Source: Dasypus novemcinctus
Lineage: Eukaryota; Chordata; Mammalia; Cingulata; Dasypodidae
Assembly (NCBI RefSeq): GCF_030445035.2
Contig: NC_080677.1
Location: 154,133,169 to 154,197,168, forward strand
Direction of reading: 5' to 3'
DNA length: 64,000 bases
The stretch's first letter is position 1; every line of letters begins with the position of its first letter. A program made the position numbers and the translations under genes. Shown here piece by piece: positions 35,566-45,620 of the stretch. The notes beneath the pieces were generated by a model. The model saw nothing but the letters and a program-made list of their open reading frames with translations, was not told the DNA's origin and searched no databases.

Positions 35566-36820
35566 GGCGGCTGGTTGGCATTGGTTGAGCGGCAGTCACG
35601 ACCCCAATGGTACCCTTTCCTGCACCTGGGGCACGGGGTAGGTGGTCCTCGGCGGCGAGGTGGAATAGCCGGGACAGCGGTCGCATGGGGCGGCATGGTG
35701 GGCCGAGCGTGAGGGCATTCTCGGGTGAAGTGACCTGTCTCTCCACATCTGAAGCAGTCAGAAGAGATGGCGAGGGCTGTAGCTATAGCCTTGGCTAGAG
35801 AGGTGGCTTGTGGATCAAGGTTGCAACAGGCCAAGACCCAGTCATGCACCCCCTTGTCTCTCATGGTAAGGATGACCTGTCTGCAAACCTCGTTCGCTCC
35901 TTCCAAGATGAGCTCTCTGGCGAGAGCTAGCTGGGCTTGCTCCCCGACGACCTTGCACTTGTAGGCTTCAGCGACTCTTGAGACGAAGGTAGAGAACTCT
36001 TCGTCCTTGCCCTGTGTCAGCTGGGTGAATTTCTGAGGCCGAGAGGTGGCGGCGCTGCGGAAGGCACAGAGGGCAACTTCCCGGAGCCAAAGCCAAAAGC
36101 CAGGCGGGGCATTCCGGTAGCGATTGGGGTCAGTGTACCGTCCGGTGCCGGTGTACGCGTCCATAGGGTCCTGAATGCCTGCCCTGGCGTTCTCGGCGAC
36201 ACGCCTTTCTGCTTCCACCTGGAAGTGTGCTCTCCATTCAATGAACTGCCCTGGGGTCAGAATGGCACGGCCCAGGGAGACCCAATCGTATGGGATGACC
36301 AGCTGTGTGCTGAGCTCCTCCAAGAGTTGCTGAGCGTATGGGCTACCAAGACCATCCTCTTTTACTGCATGCCTGAGATTCTTAATTTCGTCGGGAGTGA
36401 AGGGATACCAGTCATGCGGGCGCTGCACTGTCAGGTTGGCATTCAGCAGATAGAGGTGCGGAGTGCACGGAGCGCACTGAGGCTGGCCCCAGCCTGCGGG
36501 ATTAGGCTGCCCTCGGGGGAGAGGCAGCGGCGCTGCGAGCGGGTGAGCGGGGGGGCCACCGGCATGGCACAGCGGGCCCCCAGAGTCTGTCCAAGTATCA
36601 GTGTCCACCCAGGATGGTGCCGACGGCCTCGCTGCCTCTGCCTGTCCCCAAGATGGTGCTGGCCCTCTTTCCGGCGGACCACCAAATGGCGGCCGTGGCA
36701 CTTCCAGCGGCTTATAGGATGGCAGCGACCCGCCCTCTGGGTCGCCCCAAGATGGCGCCACGACAGGAAGGGGCAGGTATAGGGAGCTGGAGTTTCTGCC
36801 CGCCTGCCCCTCTGGCGGGG

Positions 36821-36940
36821 ACTTCCCCCTTTCAAGCGGAGAAGAAGGAGGAAGTTCGCCATCTTGGTGCCCCGGCGGGAACTTCCCCCTTTTGAGTGAA
36901 GAAGAAGGAGGAAGTTCGCCATCTTGAGGGCAGTGGTCTT
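36821..36940 (-). repeat. Two 60-bp tandem repeats inside gag
   Basis: The block GAAGAAGGAGGAAGTTCGCC occurs at 36841-36860 and again at 36901-36920, exactly 60 bp apart. It encodes two 20-residue copies of a DGELPPSS...RGK..PP unit between matrix and capsid. Confidence 0.85.
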
Positions 36941-37398
36941 TAGGAGGGTTCCGCTCAAGATCGGCGCTAAGCTGATCTGACAGAGACTCGTTGTTGGAGT
37001 CGTCGGGAGACGACTCCCCCTTTTCAGAGTCGCAATTGAGGGGTTGCTTTGGGCCTCGCGAGTCGCTGTAATAGGCGTCTTTCAGAGTGGGCGCGCCGAG
37101 GAGACAAGCACGGATGGCCATGAGCGTGGGCAGAAGGCCTGGGGGGAACTATCTGCCGTCATTCTCCATCGAGGAGGTAATGCGATCAATTAGGCGCGTG
37201 TAAGTTTCTGGGCTCCAAAGGTGGCAGGTGGCCAGCCACGGATTGAAGGGTAGAAGGAGGTCCCAGTACTTTTGCAGTTGGCGCAGGGAAACCCTGACGC
37301 CATTAGTGTCTAAGTGGCCGGCAAGTGCCCTGACTTGCGGCGCTTGGCGGGAAGATAGACGCCTGCCCATTTTCTGCCGGTGGCCGATACACGGGGGT

Positions 37399-37405
37399 CC
37401 TTACC
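37399..37405 (-). promoter_or_regulatory. Proviral leader 5' splice site
   Basis: Minus-strand AAG/GTAAGG lies between the primer site and the gag ATG, where simple retroviruses place the donor used for spliced env mRNA. The intron GT is at 37404-37403. Confidence 0.7.
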
Positions 37406-37472
37406 TTGAGAGCGCGGCGGAGTGGTGGGAGCGGGATCCCACGGGGGTGAGGCGTCAGTCGCGATGGACCCA

Positions 37473-37489
37473 CCCCACGTTGGGCGCCA
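37473..37489 (-). promoter_or_regulatory. Primer binding site, tRNA-Lys1,2 type
   Basis: Minus-strand TGGCGCCCAACGTGGGG begins 3 nt inside the 5' LTR end. It matches 17 of the 18 positions complementary to the 3' end of tRNA-Lys1,2, the primer of many class II retroviruses. Confidence 0.9.
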
Positions 37490-37492
37490 AAG

Positions 37493-37986
37493 TGTGGGGG
37501 AATCTCTTCCTGACGGGGGCAGCTGGAGGGGTCAGGAGAGCCGCACTTCAGCGGGGTTCGAGGTCACGGCAGACAACCTCGGGGGCTCTCAGGTGTGGAG
37601 GACGCGCGGCGGGGGGAAGGAAGGAGCCGCGGAGACCAGGTCTGTGCGCAAGTCCGATTTATTGAGGAAGTACAGTGGGTTATATAGGAGGTGAGGAGGG
37701 CGGGGGGAGATGTGGCGGTAGGGGATTGGCAGAAGCATGGGCGGACTTGTGGTTGGCTGCCGTAAGCAGTTACTAGGGATGGGGGCAGGTACTAGGTTAG
37801 CTCTGCTGTCTATAGGGACGGGGATTGGTGCAGGCGGGTACTGCCTTCCAATAGGTGGTTGCAATTAGTTGCTAGGCAGAGGGCAGGCGGAGAGGCTAGG
37901 GGCAGGGGGAAAGAAAGGGGGAAGCGACTCGGCGGGAGTCTGCTATCTGAGCTTCTAGGACAGCTGTTTGAGGAGATAGGCCAACA
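37493..37986 (-). repeat. Proviral 5' LTR with promoter and polyadenylation signal
   Basis: 494 bp. TATA-like TATATAA at 37680-37686 and AATAAA at 37658-37663 on the minus strand are only about 16 bp apart, so the polyadenylation signal lies at the U3/R border and R must be short. U3 (about 300 bp) contains repeated GGGATTGG/CCAATCCC-type text. The U5 side is GC-rich. Confidence 0.94.
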
Positions 37987-37992
37987 TTGGGC
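37987..37992. repeat. Proviral target-site duplication, right copy
   Basis: TTGGGC, identical to 29866-29871. Confidence 0.95.
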
Positions 37993-38454
37993 CATGCCAT
38001 TAGGGCGTTAAGTCCCGACCCCATGGTGGGTGGAGATCACAGATAAAAGTCGTGGCAAAGGACAGAGCTGGAGCTTTTGATGCGAGGGTTTTTGATGTTG
38101 GAGTTTGATGCTGAAGCCTTAAGCTGGAGCCCTGGGAAGTAAGCTCACAGAGTAGAGAGAAGCCAGCCCCAGGAAGAGAGGAACCTGAGTCTAGAAAGAA
38201 GCAAGCCCTGGGAAGGAAGGAACCTTGAACCCAGAGAGAAGCAAGACCCTGGAAGGGAGGAACCCAGGAAGCTTGAACCCTCGCAGACGTCAGCAGCCAT
38301 CTTGCTCCAACACGTGAAAATAGACTTTGGTGAGGGAAGAAACTTATGCCTTATGGCCTGCTATCTGTAAGCTCCTACCCCAAATAAATGCCCTCCATAA
38401 AATCCAACCAATTTCTGGTATTTTGCATCAGCACCCCTTTGGCTGACTAATACA

Positions 38455-38570
38455 CCATGTTTCCTGAGCACAGCTCAGTGAAGTGAGAAAACAAAGTGGT
38501 AGCAACAAAACAAAACTTCCATATATTTGAAAATTTAAAGACACTTCTAAGTGATTCATGATGAAAGAAG
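38455..38570 (+). mobile_element. L1 ORF2 fragment, right half of the split L1
   Basis: Continues the L1 sequence that breaks off at 29763 (see the left half). Confidence 0.6.
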
Positions 38571-41385
38571 AGATCCTTTTGGAGAAGGGATTGTAAGGGC
38601 GAGGAGAAGTAGCCAGACCAGTGAGGAAATAAACGGAATAGTCTGGGAAAAATAAGATGGTGGCTGGGATTGGAATGGTGGTGTGCAAAAGAGAGAAAAG
38701 TGGGTAGATTTGCCATACATTAAGGAAGTCAAGTTGACAGAAAGGAAGGAAGAGAGAGGGCGGAAGGAAAGAATGGAGGGAGAGGAGGGGAGGAGGGAAG
38801 ATGCACTGTGGCTCTCTTCCATCTTCCAGATGGAAACATAGAACACTTTTGCCTTGTCATCTGCTTCGGGTTCTCCCTGCTGGTTCCGGCGGGTTTGGCA
38901 GCCGTGCTCAGGGAGGCTCTGCTCCTCTGGCCTCTGGAGGGTGAAGAGCGTCCTCAGCCTTGGCATCCATGAGACTGAGCAGGGGTACAGATATCTCCTT
39001 CCCACCTCTCCGGCAGCAGCTCCGAGCCTGGAAAGCCCGGAGATAGGGCCACTATTTCGCTGGTGCCTTCCCAGAAACCACTATAATGCTGGCTGCTTAG
39101 AGAAAATCCTTTTCCCTGGTGCAACAATGTTATAATTAATTTGCATCTTGACCAAGAATTTAGCAACAATAAATCATAGGCATAAACCGGCCCCATGTAA
39201 ATATTCTGCAAAGAGTTAACAGAATTTAGAGATTATCTAATCCGACCTCCTTATTTAACAATTAGACTAAGTCTGCCAAAACTATAACTGCTGGATTTGT
39301 TTACCACTGTATTTTCAGGACCTAACAAAGAATAAGATACAGAAGATGCTCAGCAAATAATTGACTGATTGAATGAATGAATGAAACAAAGCCCAGAGAC
39401 CATAAGTGGCTTGCCCCAAGTCACCCAGCTAGGTCGCAATAAAAATCTAAAACCTTAGGTCTTTTGACTTCTTCATTTTATTTATTGTTGCCTTCCCTGG
39501 ACTTCAAAGTGCTTGCCACTTTTGTATACGAAGAGTCAGCACAGAATCTAAAAAGGACACACAGCAGCAAAGATACAATTCTATTGTATCATAAATTGGA
39601 ACTTCCAAAACTATTCTTTCAGGCTCTAACAAATATAAAACATATATGTCCTTAATAAATGTTTATTTTTCAGAATTTAAGAAGTTTTTAGGGACGGATC
39701 CCTATGTTTCTTTTAAAAAGTTTTTTCAGAGAAAGTTGAAAGGAAACCTCTTTTTCTTGTAGTAAATTGCCCTGTAGCAAGCAGAAGCCTCTGGAACTAT
39801 CCCATTGATCACGATTTTCAAATGCAACCTCTGCATCATCCTTGTTTTTGAGGGCATTGCTAAGGGGTTTTAGCTGGGAGGGCTGGGAATCAGAGTCTCT
39901 TGGATCTTTTGCATCTTCGTTCTGTTCTGTGCCCAGCATCCTCTACCATCAAGGTCAGCCTTGAAGGGGCAAGAAGCCACAAAGGGGCCCCTGAAGGAGA
40001 GAGGCGTGTGCCGGGGAAGGCAAAGAGGCTATCATGCTCCTCCTTGGCCCGTTTGTGAACTGACAAGACTGCCTCTTACTCTTTTGGCCATGCTTCCCTG
40101 GATTACTACCTGAGGAGAGGGCCCTGCAGCTTAAAACAAGGAATGCTTATGGGCCTTGAGGGGGTGATATATTTTTTTAATGAGATAGTTTGACTGTATT
40201 GGAGGATGAGAGCAGAGAAATACAAGCTCGAAATCAGGGGCTACCTGTCTAGTGTGATAGTCCAGGGAAGGGTCCTGAGGCCAGACTTGGGTTTGAATTC
40301 TAGCTGCATGACCTTAAATAGGCTGATCAAGCCTCAGTAGCCTCATCTGTAAAATGGGACTAATAACCCCCAGCAAGTACGCAATGAAAGGAAACAGTTC
40401 CTGCATTTTCCAAGGCAAGGCTATGGAAAGGTGACGCTTTCACTGCGAAGGGCTCATCAGTGTGGTGCTGAACGGAGGGCTGCTGGTACCTTCCCAGTAC
40501 CCTGGATCCAGGACGGCCTAAATACTCAGGCCCAGGGACCTGAAGCGGGAGGAGGGAACTGCAAATTCAGACAAACCTGCAGTCACTCATCCTGGACTGA
40601 GAGCTGCAGATGCCGACCTCATTTCTTTCTTCCCCGGGTGCGTCCTCACACGTAGGCTGGGTGGTCAACAGCTGGCCCCACAGGTGATGGGACGTGTTCA
40701 GTCCCAGATGCTGACAGACACCATCAATAGGCAAGTAGACATTGAACAGGCATTACTGAGCACCTACTGTGTGCAAGGCCCTAGTTTATGGAATCCATTC
40801 CCATCTCTCCTCATCCACCAAACAAGAGCTGAACCTTCCTGGGAGCACACAGGTTGGAAATCAGTTGCCTCTGTAGAGGGTTGAGGTTTTTCCAGAAAGA
40901 AAGAGTCATTGTTGGCATTTGGGCCAGTGGCTATTTTGGATTTTCCAATGCAATTCTGGGTCAGATATTGCTTTCAATGCAAGGCCATTGTAAAACTTAA
41001 AAAGGAAAAGGTAGAACAATGTGATCTTGAAACTTATGTGTTTCTGAGAATAAAAAAATTGTAATAATAGTTCAGGGGTAATTTTGTCAAGATAACCATC
41101 ATCATGTTGAATTAGCTACACCATTTAAAAATAATTTCATCTTATTTTCTTAAATGCCTATTTTTAACTTTTAAAGGTAATATGTGCACAAGTTAAAAGC
41201 ATTATGTAATACAAAAATGTTATAAAATGAGAATCGAAACCCTCCTCTGCCCTCTCCTCCACCTTTCAGTGTCTCTGATGGCTACCCCCACCTACTCTGA
41301 CTCTTCTACTCTAGATAGTGATGATGGATGAGGGGTGGAGTCCCATCAACCTTCCACCTCTAACACCTAATTTAGATAGTTAGGT
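38571..41385. other. Mostly single-copy sequence with MIR/L2-like remnants
   Basis: A decayed L2/MIR-like piece lies at about 39305-39440 (TTGAATGAATGAATGAAAC then GTGGCTTGCCCCAAGTC). A sense MIR is at about 40280-40400 (CTCATCTGTAAAATGGGAC). The 149-codon minus frame at 38556-39005 and the others carry no domain I recognise. Confidence 0.5.
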
Positions 41386-41389
41386 TGTG

Positions 41390-42760
41390 GGCTTTCTAAT
41401 GGTTACATTTTTGCTTTTAATAATACACTTATACCTCTATTTTTTAAAACATTTCTTACTATGGAACATTTCAAGCATGTACAAAAGTAGAGAGAAGAGG
41501 ATAGTAAACCCCTTTACACCAGCACTCAGTTTCTCTTACAAACCAGTAAATAGTCTTGTTTCATCCATATCTCCACTCACTCCCTTCTACAAACTTTGAA
41601 ACAAATCTTATTTTATGTGTTTCTAAAAGATAAGGATTCTTAAAAAGAAAACATAACCAAATACCATTACCACACCTTAAAAATGAAAGCTAATTGCTTA
41701 ATGGTATGTAATATCCAGTTACTGTTGAAATTTTACTGTCTTGGTTGTTTGTTGGTTTGTTTGTTTTTTCAGTTTGTTCGAATCAGGATCCGTAGAAGGT
41801 CCTATTTTGCAATTGGTTGGCATGTCTTTTCTGGGTCTTGTAATCTATAGGCTCCGCATCCCTCCTTCTCTCCCCATTGCAATGGAATTTGTTGAAACTG
41901 TGTTATTTGACTATTTGGAATTTGATAATTGCATCTCAAGGGTGTCATTTGATGTGTTCCTCTATTCTATGTGCTTCCTGTAAATTGGCAATTAGATTTA
42001 GAGCTTTTATCAAGTTGAGATTTTATTTTCTGGCAAGAGTAAGTTTTACTAACCTCCATGAGGTTGTACATCATGTCTGGTTGCTTCTCCTTAATGATTC
42101 CATCCACCTTTGGTGATGATTGCCTTGCTCAGGGGTTCTTAACCTTTTTTGTTTCATGGATCCCTTTGCCAGACAAGTGAAAACCATGGACCCCTTCTTA
42201 GAATGTAGCAGCATATAGTTTTATGACACTCAACATTGACGTGTCATTAAATTAAATTTTAGGATTATTCAAAATTACGTTTTACAACTTGCTCATAATT
42301 TCAATACCTGATGATCTAACATGCTTCAACATCTGTTCAAATGGTCATTTTCGGCAAACATTAAGAATTTCAAGGTTTCTCATGGCATCATAAAACCATC
42401 TCTGTCATCCTCACCAACCAACCTTTTTGCAGGCAGTTATCACTCAGAACATGCTACATCAACGTAAAAATTATACTAAGTCCACACTATACTGTGTATT
42501 ATTTAATAAACATATCACACCTGTACCAACACCTCCCCACAAGAATAATATTTTTTTGAATTTCAATTCAAGCTCACAGACCCCCTGAAATCTTTCCATG
42601 GATGCCTTGAGGGTTCCATGGACCACTGGTTAAGAACTCCTGATCCTTTAATTCATTATAGGTGGTGATATTTTATAATTCTCTATTCATTTATTAAGTG
42701 GAATGCTTCTATAAGAAGAACTTTCTCCTTTGACTATTTGGTTATCTTAAGATAAAAAAG
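41390..42760 (+). mobile_element. Ancient LINE-like repeat, split by a hAT transposon
   Basis: The text at 41450-42129 (e.g. TTTTGCAATTGGTTGGCATG, TCCTGTAAATTGGCAATTAG) resembles an old L1-related consensus. The reading resumes at 42643 (CATTATAGGTGGTGATATTT), on the far side of the hAT insertion. Family name uncertain. Confidence 0.45.
42130..42642. mobile_element. Non-autonomous hAT-type DNA transposon
   Basis: Terminal inverted repeats CAGGGGTTCTTAACC (42130-42144) and its near-perfect complement GGTTAAGAACTCCTG (42628-42642) bound a 513-bp element. CATGGATCCCTTTGCC near one end mirrors text near the other. The expected 8-bp target duplication is no longer recognisable. No transposase frame. 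Confidence 0.75.
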
Positions 42761-42884
42761 CAGAAATATTTGCTTGACTCTTAACTACTTTAAAACTTGT
42801 TTAATTACCAGTTTTCAAAATGATGACTTGATTCCCTAGCATCCTCTAAAGGCTGCTATGGAGTTTCTTTTTAATATTGTGAAA

Positions 42885-43414
42885 TGGTAGTTTGAATCTT
42901 TTGTGGACCCCAGAAAATTAGGTTCTTAAATTGGCCCATTCTTGTGGGTGTGAACCTATTGTGAACCTTTGAGTAGATTAGATTCGGTTAAGCACCATTT
43001 GATTAGATTATTCCAGTAAAGCACAGCCCAGGGTGGGTCTCAGTCCTCTTACTGGAGCCCTTTATAAACTGCAATTGGCGGAGCCACAGAAACAGAAAGA
43101 AACCTCCAGAAGCTGAGAGATAATTACCTGGGAACCAGGAAGCTGAAATCAATGGAATGCAGAAGCTGAAAGGAGAACACTGAAGCCAGAAGCTGAAAAC
43201 AACAAGCCCTGGAGGAGAGAGGAGATGAGCGGCACTGCCATGTTGATCACCCACAGTTGCAGCTCAGGGAGAAAGCATCTCCTGATGATGCCTTGATTTG
43301 TAGGCTTTCTGAGTGGCCTCAGAACTGTAAGCTTTTAAGTTAGAAAACCTCCATTGTAAAAGCCAACTGATTTCTAGTATATTGCCACAACAGCCTTTAG
43401 CAAACTCAAACACA
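42885..43414 (+). mobile_element. Solo LTR-like element, ERVL/MaLR-like (second subfamily)
   Basis: Begins TGGTAGTTTGAATC and ends near CTCAAACACA. The internal AAAAGCCAACTGATTTCTAG matches the equivalent position of the LTR at 7495-8138 (AAAAGCCAACAGATTTCTGG). The duplication is not clear. Confidence 0.55.
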
Positions 43415-43549
43415 TGATGACTCATATTTGATGTGTTTCCAACATTTAATTTTCATTCTTACTGATGTTCAAATTGTCCTACCTTGGCCAGAGAAAGGCC
43501 TTCAAGTTTACTCCTGAGTTCTTTTGACCCAACTCCAGGAGTCTTTGGT

Positions 43550-44060
43550 ACCGTTTTAGCTTCCAAGCTGCTAAAACAAATACCATAAAATGAGTTGGCT
43601 TAACAACAGGAATTTATTGGCTCATGGTTTCAGAGGCCAGAAGGTTTCCTTCCTCCCAGGGTCAGTTTCTTCTAGCTGGCTGGAAATCTTTGGGGTTCCT
43701 TGACTTTTTTGGTCACACAGCAATGCATGTGACAGAGTCATGCTCTTCCTATTCCAGATTCTGTTGACTCCAAGCTTCTGGATGCCCCCCAAGGCTGCTC
43801 TTCCCATGTCCAATTCCCTTAGCTTCTGAAGACTTCAGCCACATATTGGATTAAGGTCCACCCTCACTCAGTTTGGGCACAGCTTAACTAATCTGTTTAC
43901 AAATACAAAATACAAAAATACAAAAACAAAAAAGGATCTATTTACAAATGGGTTCACACGCACAGGACCAGGATTTGGGATCTGAACATGCCTTTTGTGG
44001 GAGATATTCTTTAATCCCAATTTAATCCTCAATTTCTGACATGAGGAGATGTTCCCAGGG
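43550..44060 (-). mobile_element. LTR-like element, MaLR-like, minus strand
   Basis: Relative of 8632-9097. Shared text includes GGGGTTCCTTGACTTT and ATTTACAAATGGG. A short AATACAAAAATAC expansion lies near 43905-43930. Ends approximate. Confidence 0.55.
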
Positions 44061-44328
44061 TCACAACACACATTTTCTTCTCCAGGCAAGGATCAGCCAT
44101 TTCTTCAAGGGAGTTCCGGTTACTTTCAGTTGAAAATGGTATTTAGAGATCATATTTTGGGCATTAGAGTGTTTATCATTACTAGTGTGGACATTGTTTA
44201 ACTTTTATTTCTATACCCACAAAATCAGACCATGCTTATTAACTCCATTTTCCAAAAAGGTAAGATGAGAAATCAGCACCATTTCATTTTTGGTCCAATT
44301 TCCCTCTGCAGACTCCCCACAGTCTTTT

Positions 44329-44688
44329 TTTTTTTTAGATTTATTTATTTAATTCCCCCCCCCCTCCCGGTTGTCTGTTCTCTGTGTCTATTTGCTGCGT
44401 CTTGTTTCTTTGTCCGCTTCTGTTGTCGTCAGCGGCACGGGAAGTGTGGGCGGTGCCATTCCTCGGCAGGCTGCTCTTTCTTTCACACTGGGCGGCTCTC
44501 CTTAGGGGCATACTCCTTGCGCGTGGGGCTCCCCTGCGCGGGGGACACCCCTGCGTGGCAGGCACTCCTTGCGCGCATCAGCACTGCGCATGGGCCAGCT
44601 CCACACGGGTCAACGAGGCCCGGGGTTTGAACCGCGGACCTCCCATGTGGTAGACGGACGCCCTAACCACTGGGCCAAGTCCGTTTCC
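44329..44688 (-). mobile_element. DAS SINE, minus strand
   Basis: Target duplication CTCCCCACAGTCTTTT at 44313-44328 and 44689-44704. Relatively little mutated, with the B-box complement GGTTTGAACC near 44623. Confidence 0.93.
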
Positions 44689-44704
44689 CTCCCCACAGTC
44701 TTTT

Positions 44705-45250
44705 AGCTATATAAATCTTCAAGTTTTAAAACCTTGACATTTTGTTCTGACTATAATTAATCTTCAGTTTATCTATGGATTGATTATAAATGCTGTAAAC
44801 CAAAACAGCATTTTCAAATTATATAAAGATCATCTACTAATGAATCCAAAAATGGATGATTAGATTCATTGCAAAGGAAATATAATCTTATTTCATTATA
44901 CTGGGCCACTGGAAGGAGAATATTCTAAATCTTATGGCCAAATGGATTTTTTGGAACCTCAACTGTTCTGAGTCATATCACTTCTTATTTTGCTTCCTAT
45001 TTGTACTGTGATGTTGTTGTAAAGCTGTTTATTTTTCCCTGGAATTTCTAGCTCTTTTATTTTTATCATTGTTGACAGAAGAACTATATGCTTTCATCTG
45101 ATCAAAAATTTCTAGGTTCCTAATCATAGACTTGTGTTATGGAACCCACTTCGATTTTTTTTCGTTTTCTTCCTTTTTTGTTTTTGTCTTTTTCCACTTG
45201 CATTTTAAAGACATGCATGGTAGGGTGCTTTGATACATCCCATTTTTAAT
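44705..45250. other. AT-rich sequence, nothing recognised
   Basis: No gene, SINE or clear LINE text identified. Confidence 0.4.
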
Positions 45251-45269
45251 TTTGACCTTTTTTTCCCCC

Positions 45270-45602
45270 AAAGATTTATTTATTTATTTTTTTATTTCTC
45301 TCCCCTTCCCTCCCCTCACCCCGGTTGTCTGTTCTCTGTGTCTATTTGCTGCATCTTCTTTGTCCACTTTTGTTGTTGTCAGCGGCACGGGAATCTGTGT
45401 TTCTTTTTGTTGTGTCATCTTGTGTGTCAGCTATCCGTGTGTGCGGCACCATTCCTGGGCAGGCTGCACTTTCTTTCGTGCTGGGTGGCTCTCCTTACGG
45501 GGCGCACTCCTTGCGCGTGGGGTTCCCCTACGTGGGCGACACCCCTGTGTGGCAGGGCACTCCTTGAGCGCATCAGCACTGCACATGGGCCAGCCCCACA
45601 TG
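45270..45602 (-). mobile_element. DAS SINE, minus strand, lacking its tRNA-like head
   Basis: The body and tail match the family, but the copy stops at about 45602, before the B-box, so it is 5'-truncated. Approximate duplication TTGACCTTTTTTTCCC/TTGACCTATTTTTTCCC at about 45252-45269 and 45603-45620. Confidence 0.88.
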
Positions 45603-45620
45603 GTTGACCTATTTTTTCCC

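Larger units (their letters stand above)
35493..37370 (-). pseudogene. gag: gag, capsid polyprotein, one in-frame amber stop
   Basis: Structural polyprotein (matrix, proline-rich linker, capsid, nucleocapsid). The start ATG at 37370 gives MGRRLS, a myristoylation-type N-terminus. After 73 codons a TAG (37149-37151) interrupts; the same frame then continues open for more than 540 codons to 35493. Numbering from the first Met after the stop (37121): two 20-residue repeats at about 66-106, PSAP late-domain motif near 166, capsid from about 220, major homology region about 369-388 (QGKDEEFSTFVSRVAEAY), CCHC knuckles at 456-469 and 497-510. Two knuckles fit class II. Gag is otherwise intact. Its 3' end overlaps pro, with the frameshift signal at 35520-35565. 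Confidence 0.94.
29872..37986 (-). mobile_element. Endogenous betaretrovirus-like provirus, complete LTR to LTR, defective
   Basis: The order on the minus strand is 5' LTR (37493-37986), primer site, leader with splice donor, gag, pro, pol, env, polypurine tract and 3' LTR (29872-30365), 8,115 bp in all. Class II traits are the 6-bp target duplication, tRNA-Lys1,2-type primer site, two zinc knuckles, YMDD in RT, and gag/pro/pol in three successive -1 frames. Env is instead gammaretrovirus-type, so the genome looks recombinant. No dUTPase or G-patch segment is seen in pro. I count about nine coding lesions, so this copy cannot make a full set of proteins. No SINE interrupts it, although DAS SINEs occur every few kb around it. 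Confidence 0.95.
29764..38454 (+). mobile_element. Solo LTR (ERVL/MaLR-like, copy 3), split by the provirus
   Basis: The left part (29764-29871) and right part (37993-38454) together make an LTR-like unit of about 570 bp, related to 7495-8138. It begins TGTAGCAGTTTCATATGG and ends GGCTGACTAATACA. Near-identical 5-bp flanks, CCATA (29759-29763) and CCATG (38455-38459), mark its own insertion. Sequence at the break (AGGGCTTTCATTGGGC then CATGCCATTAGGGC) aligns with AGGGCTTTGATTGGGC and CACATCAGTAGGGC in copy 1, showing that nothing but the provirus was added there. Confidence 0.78.
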
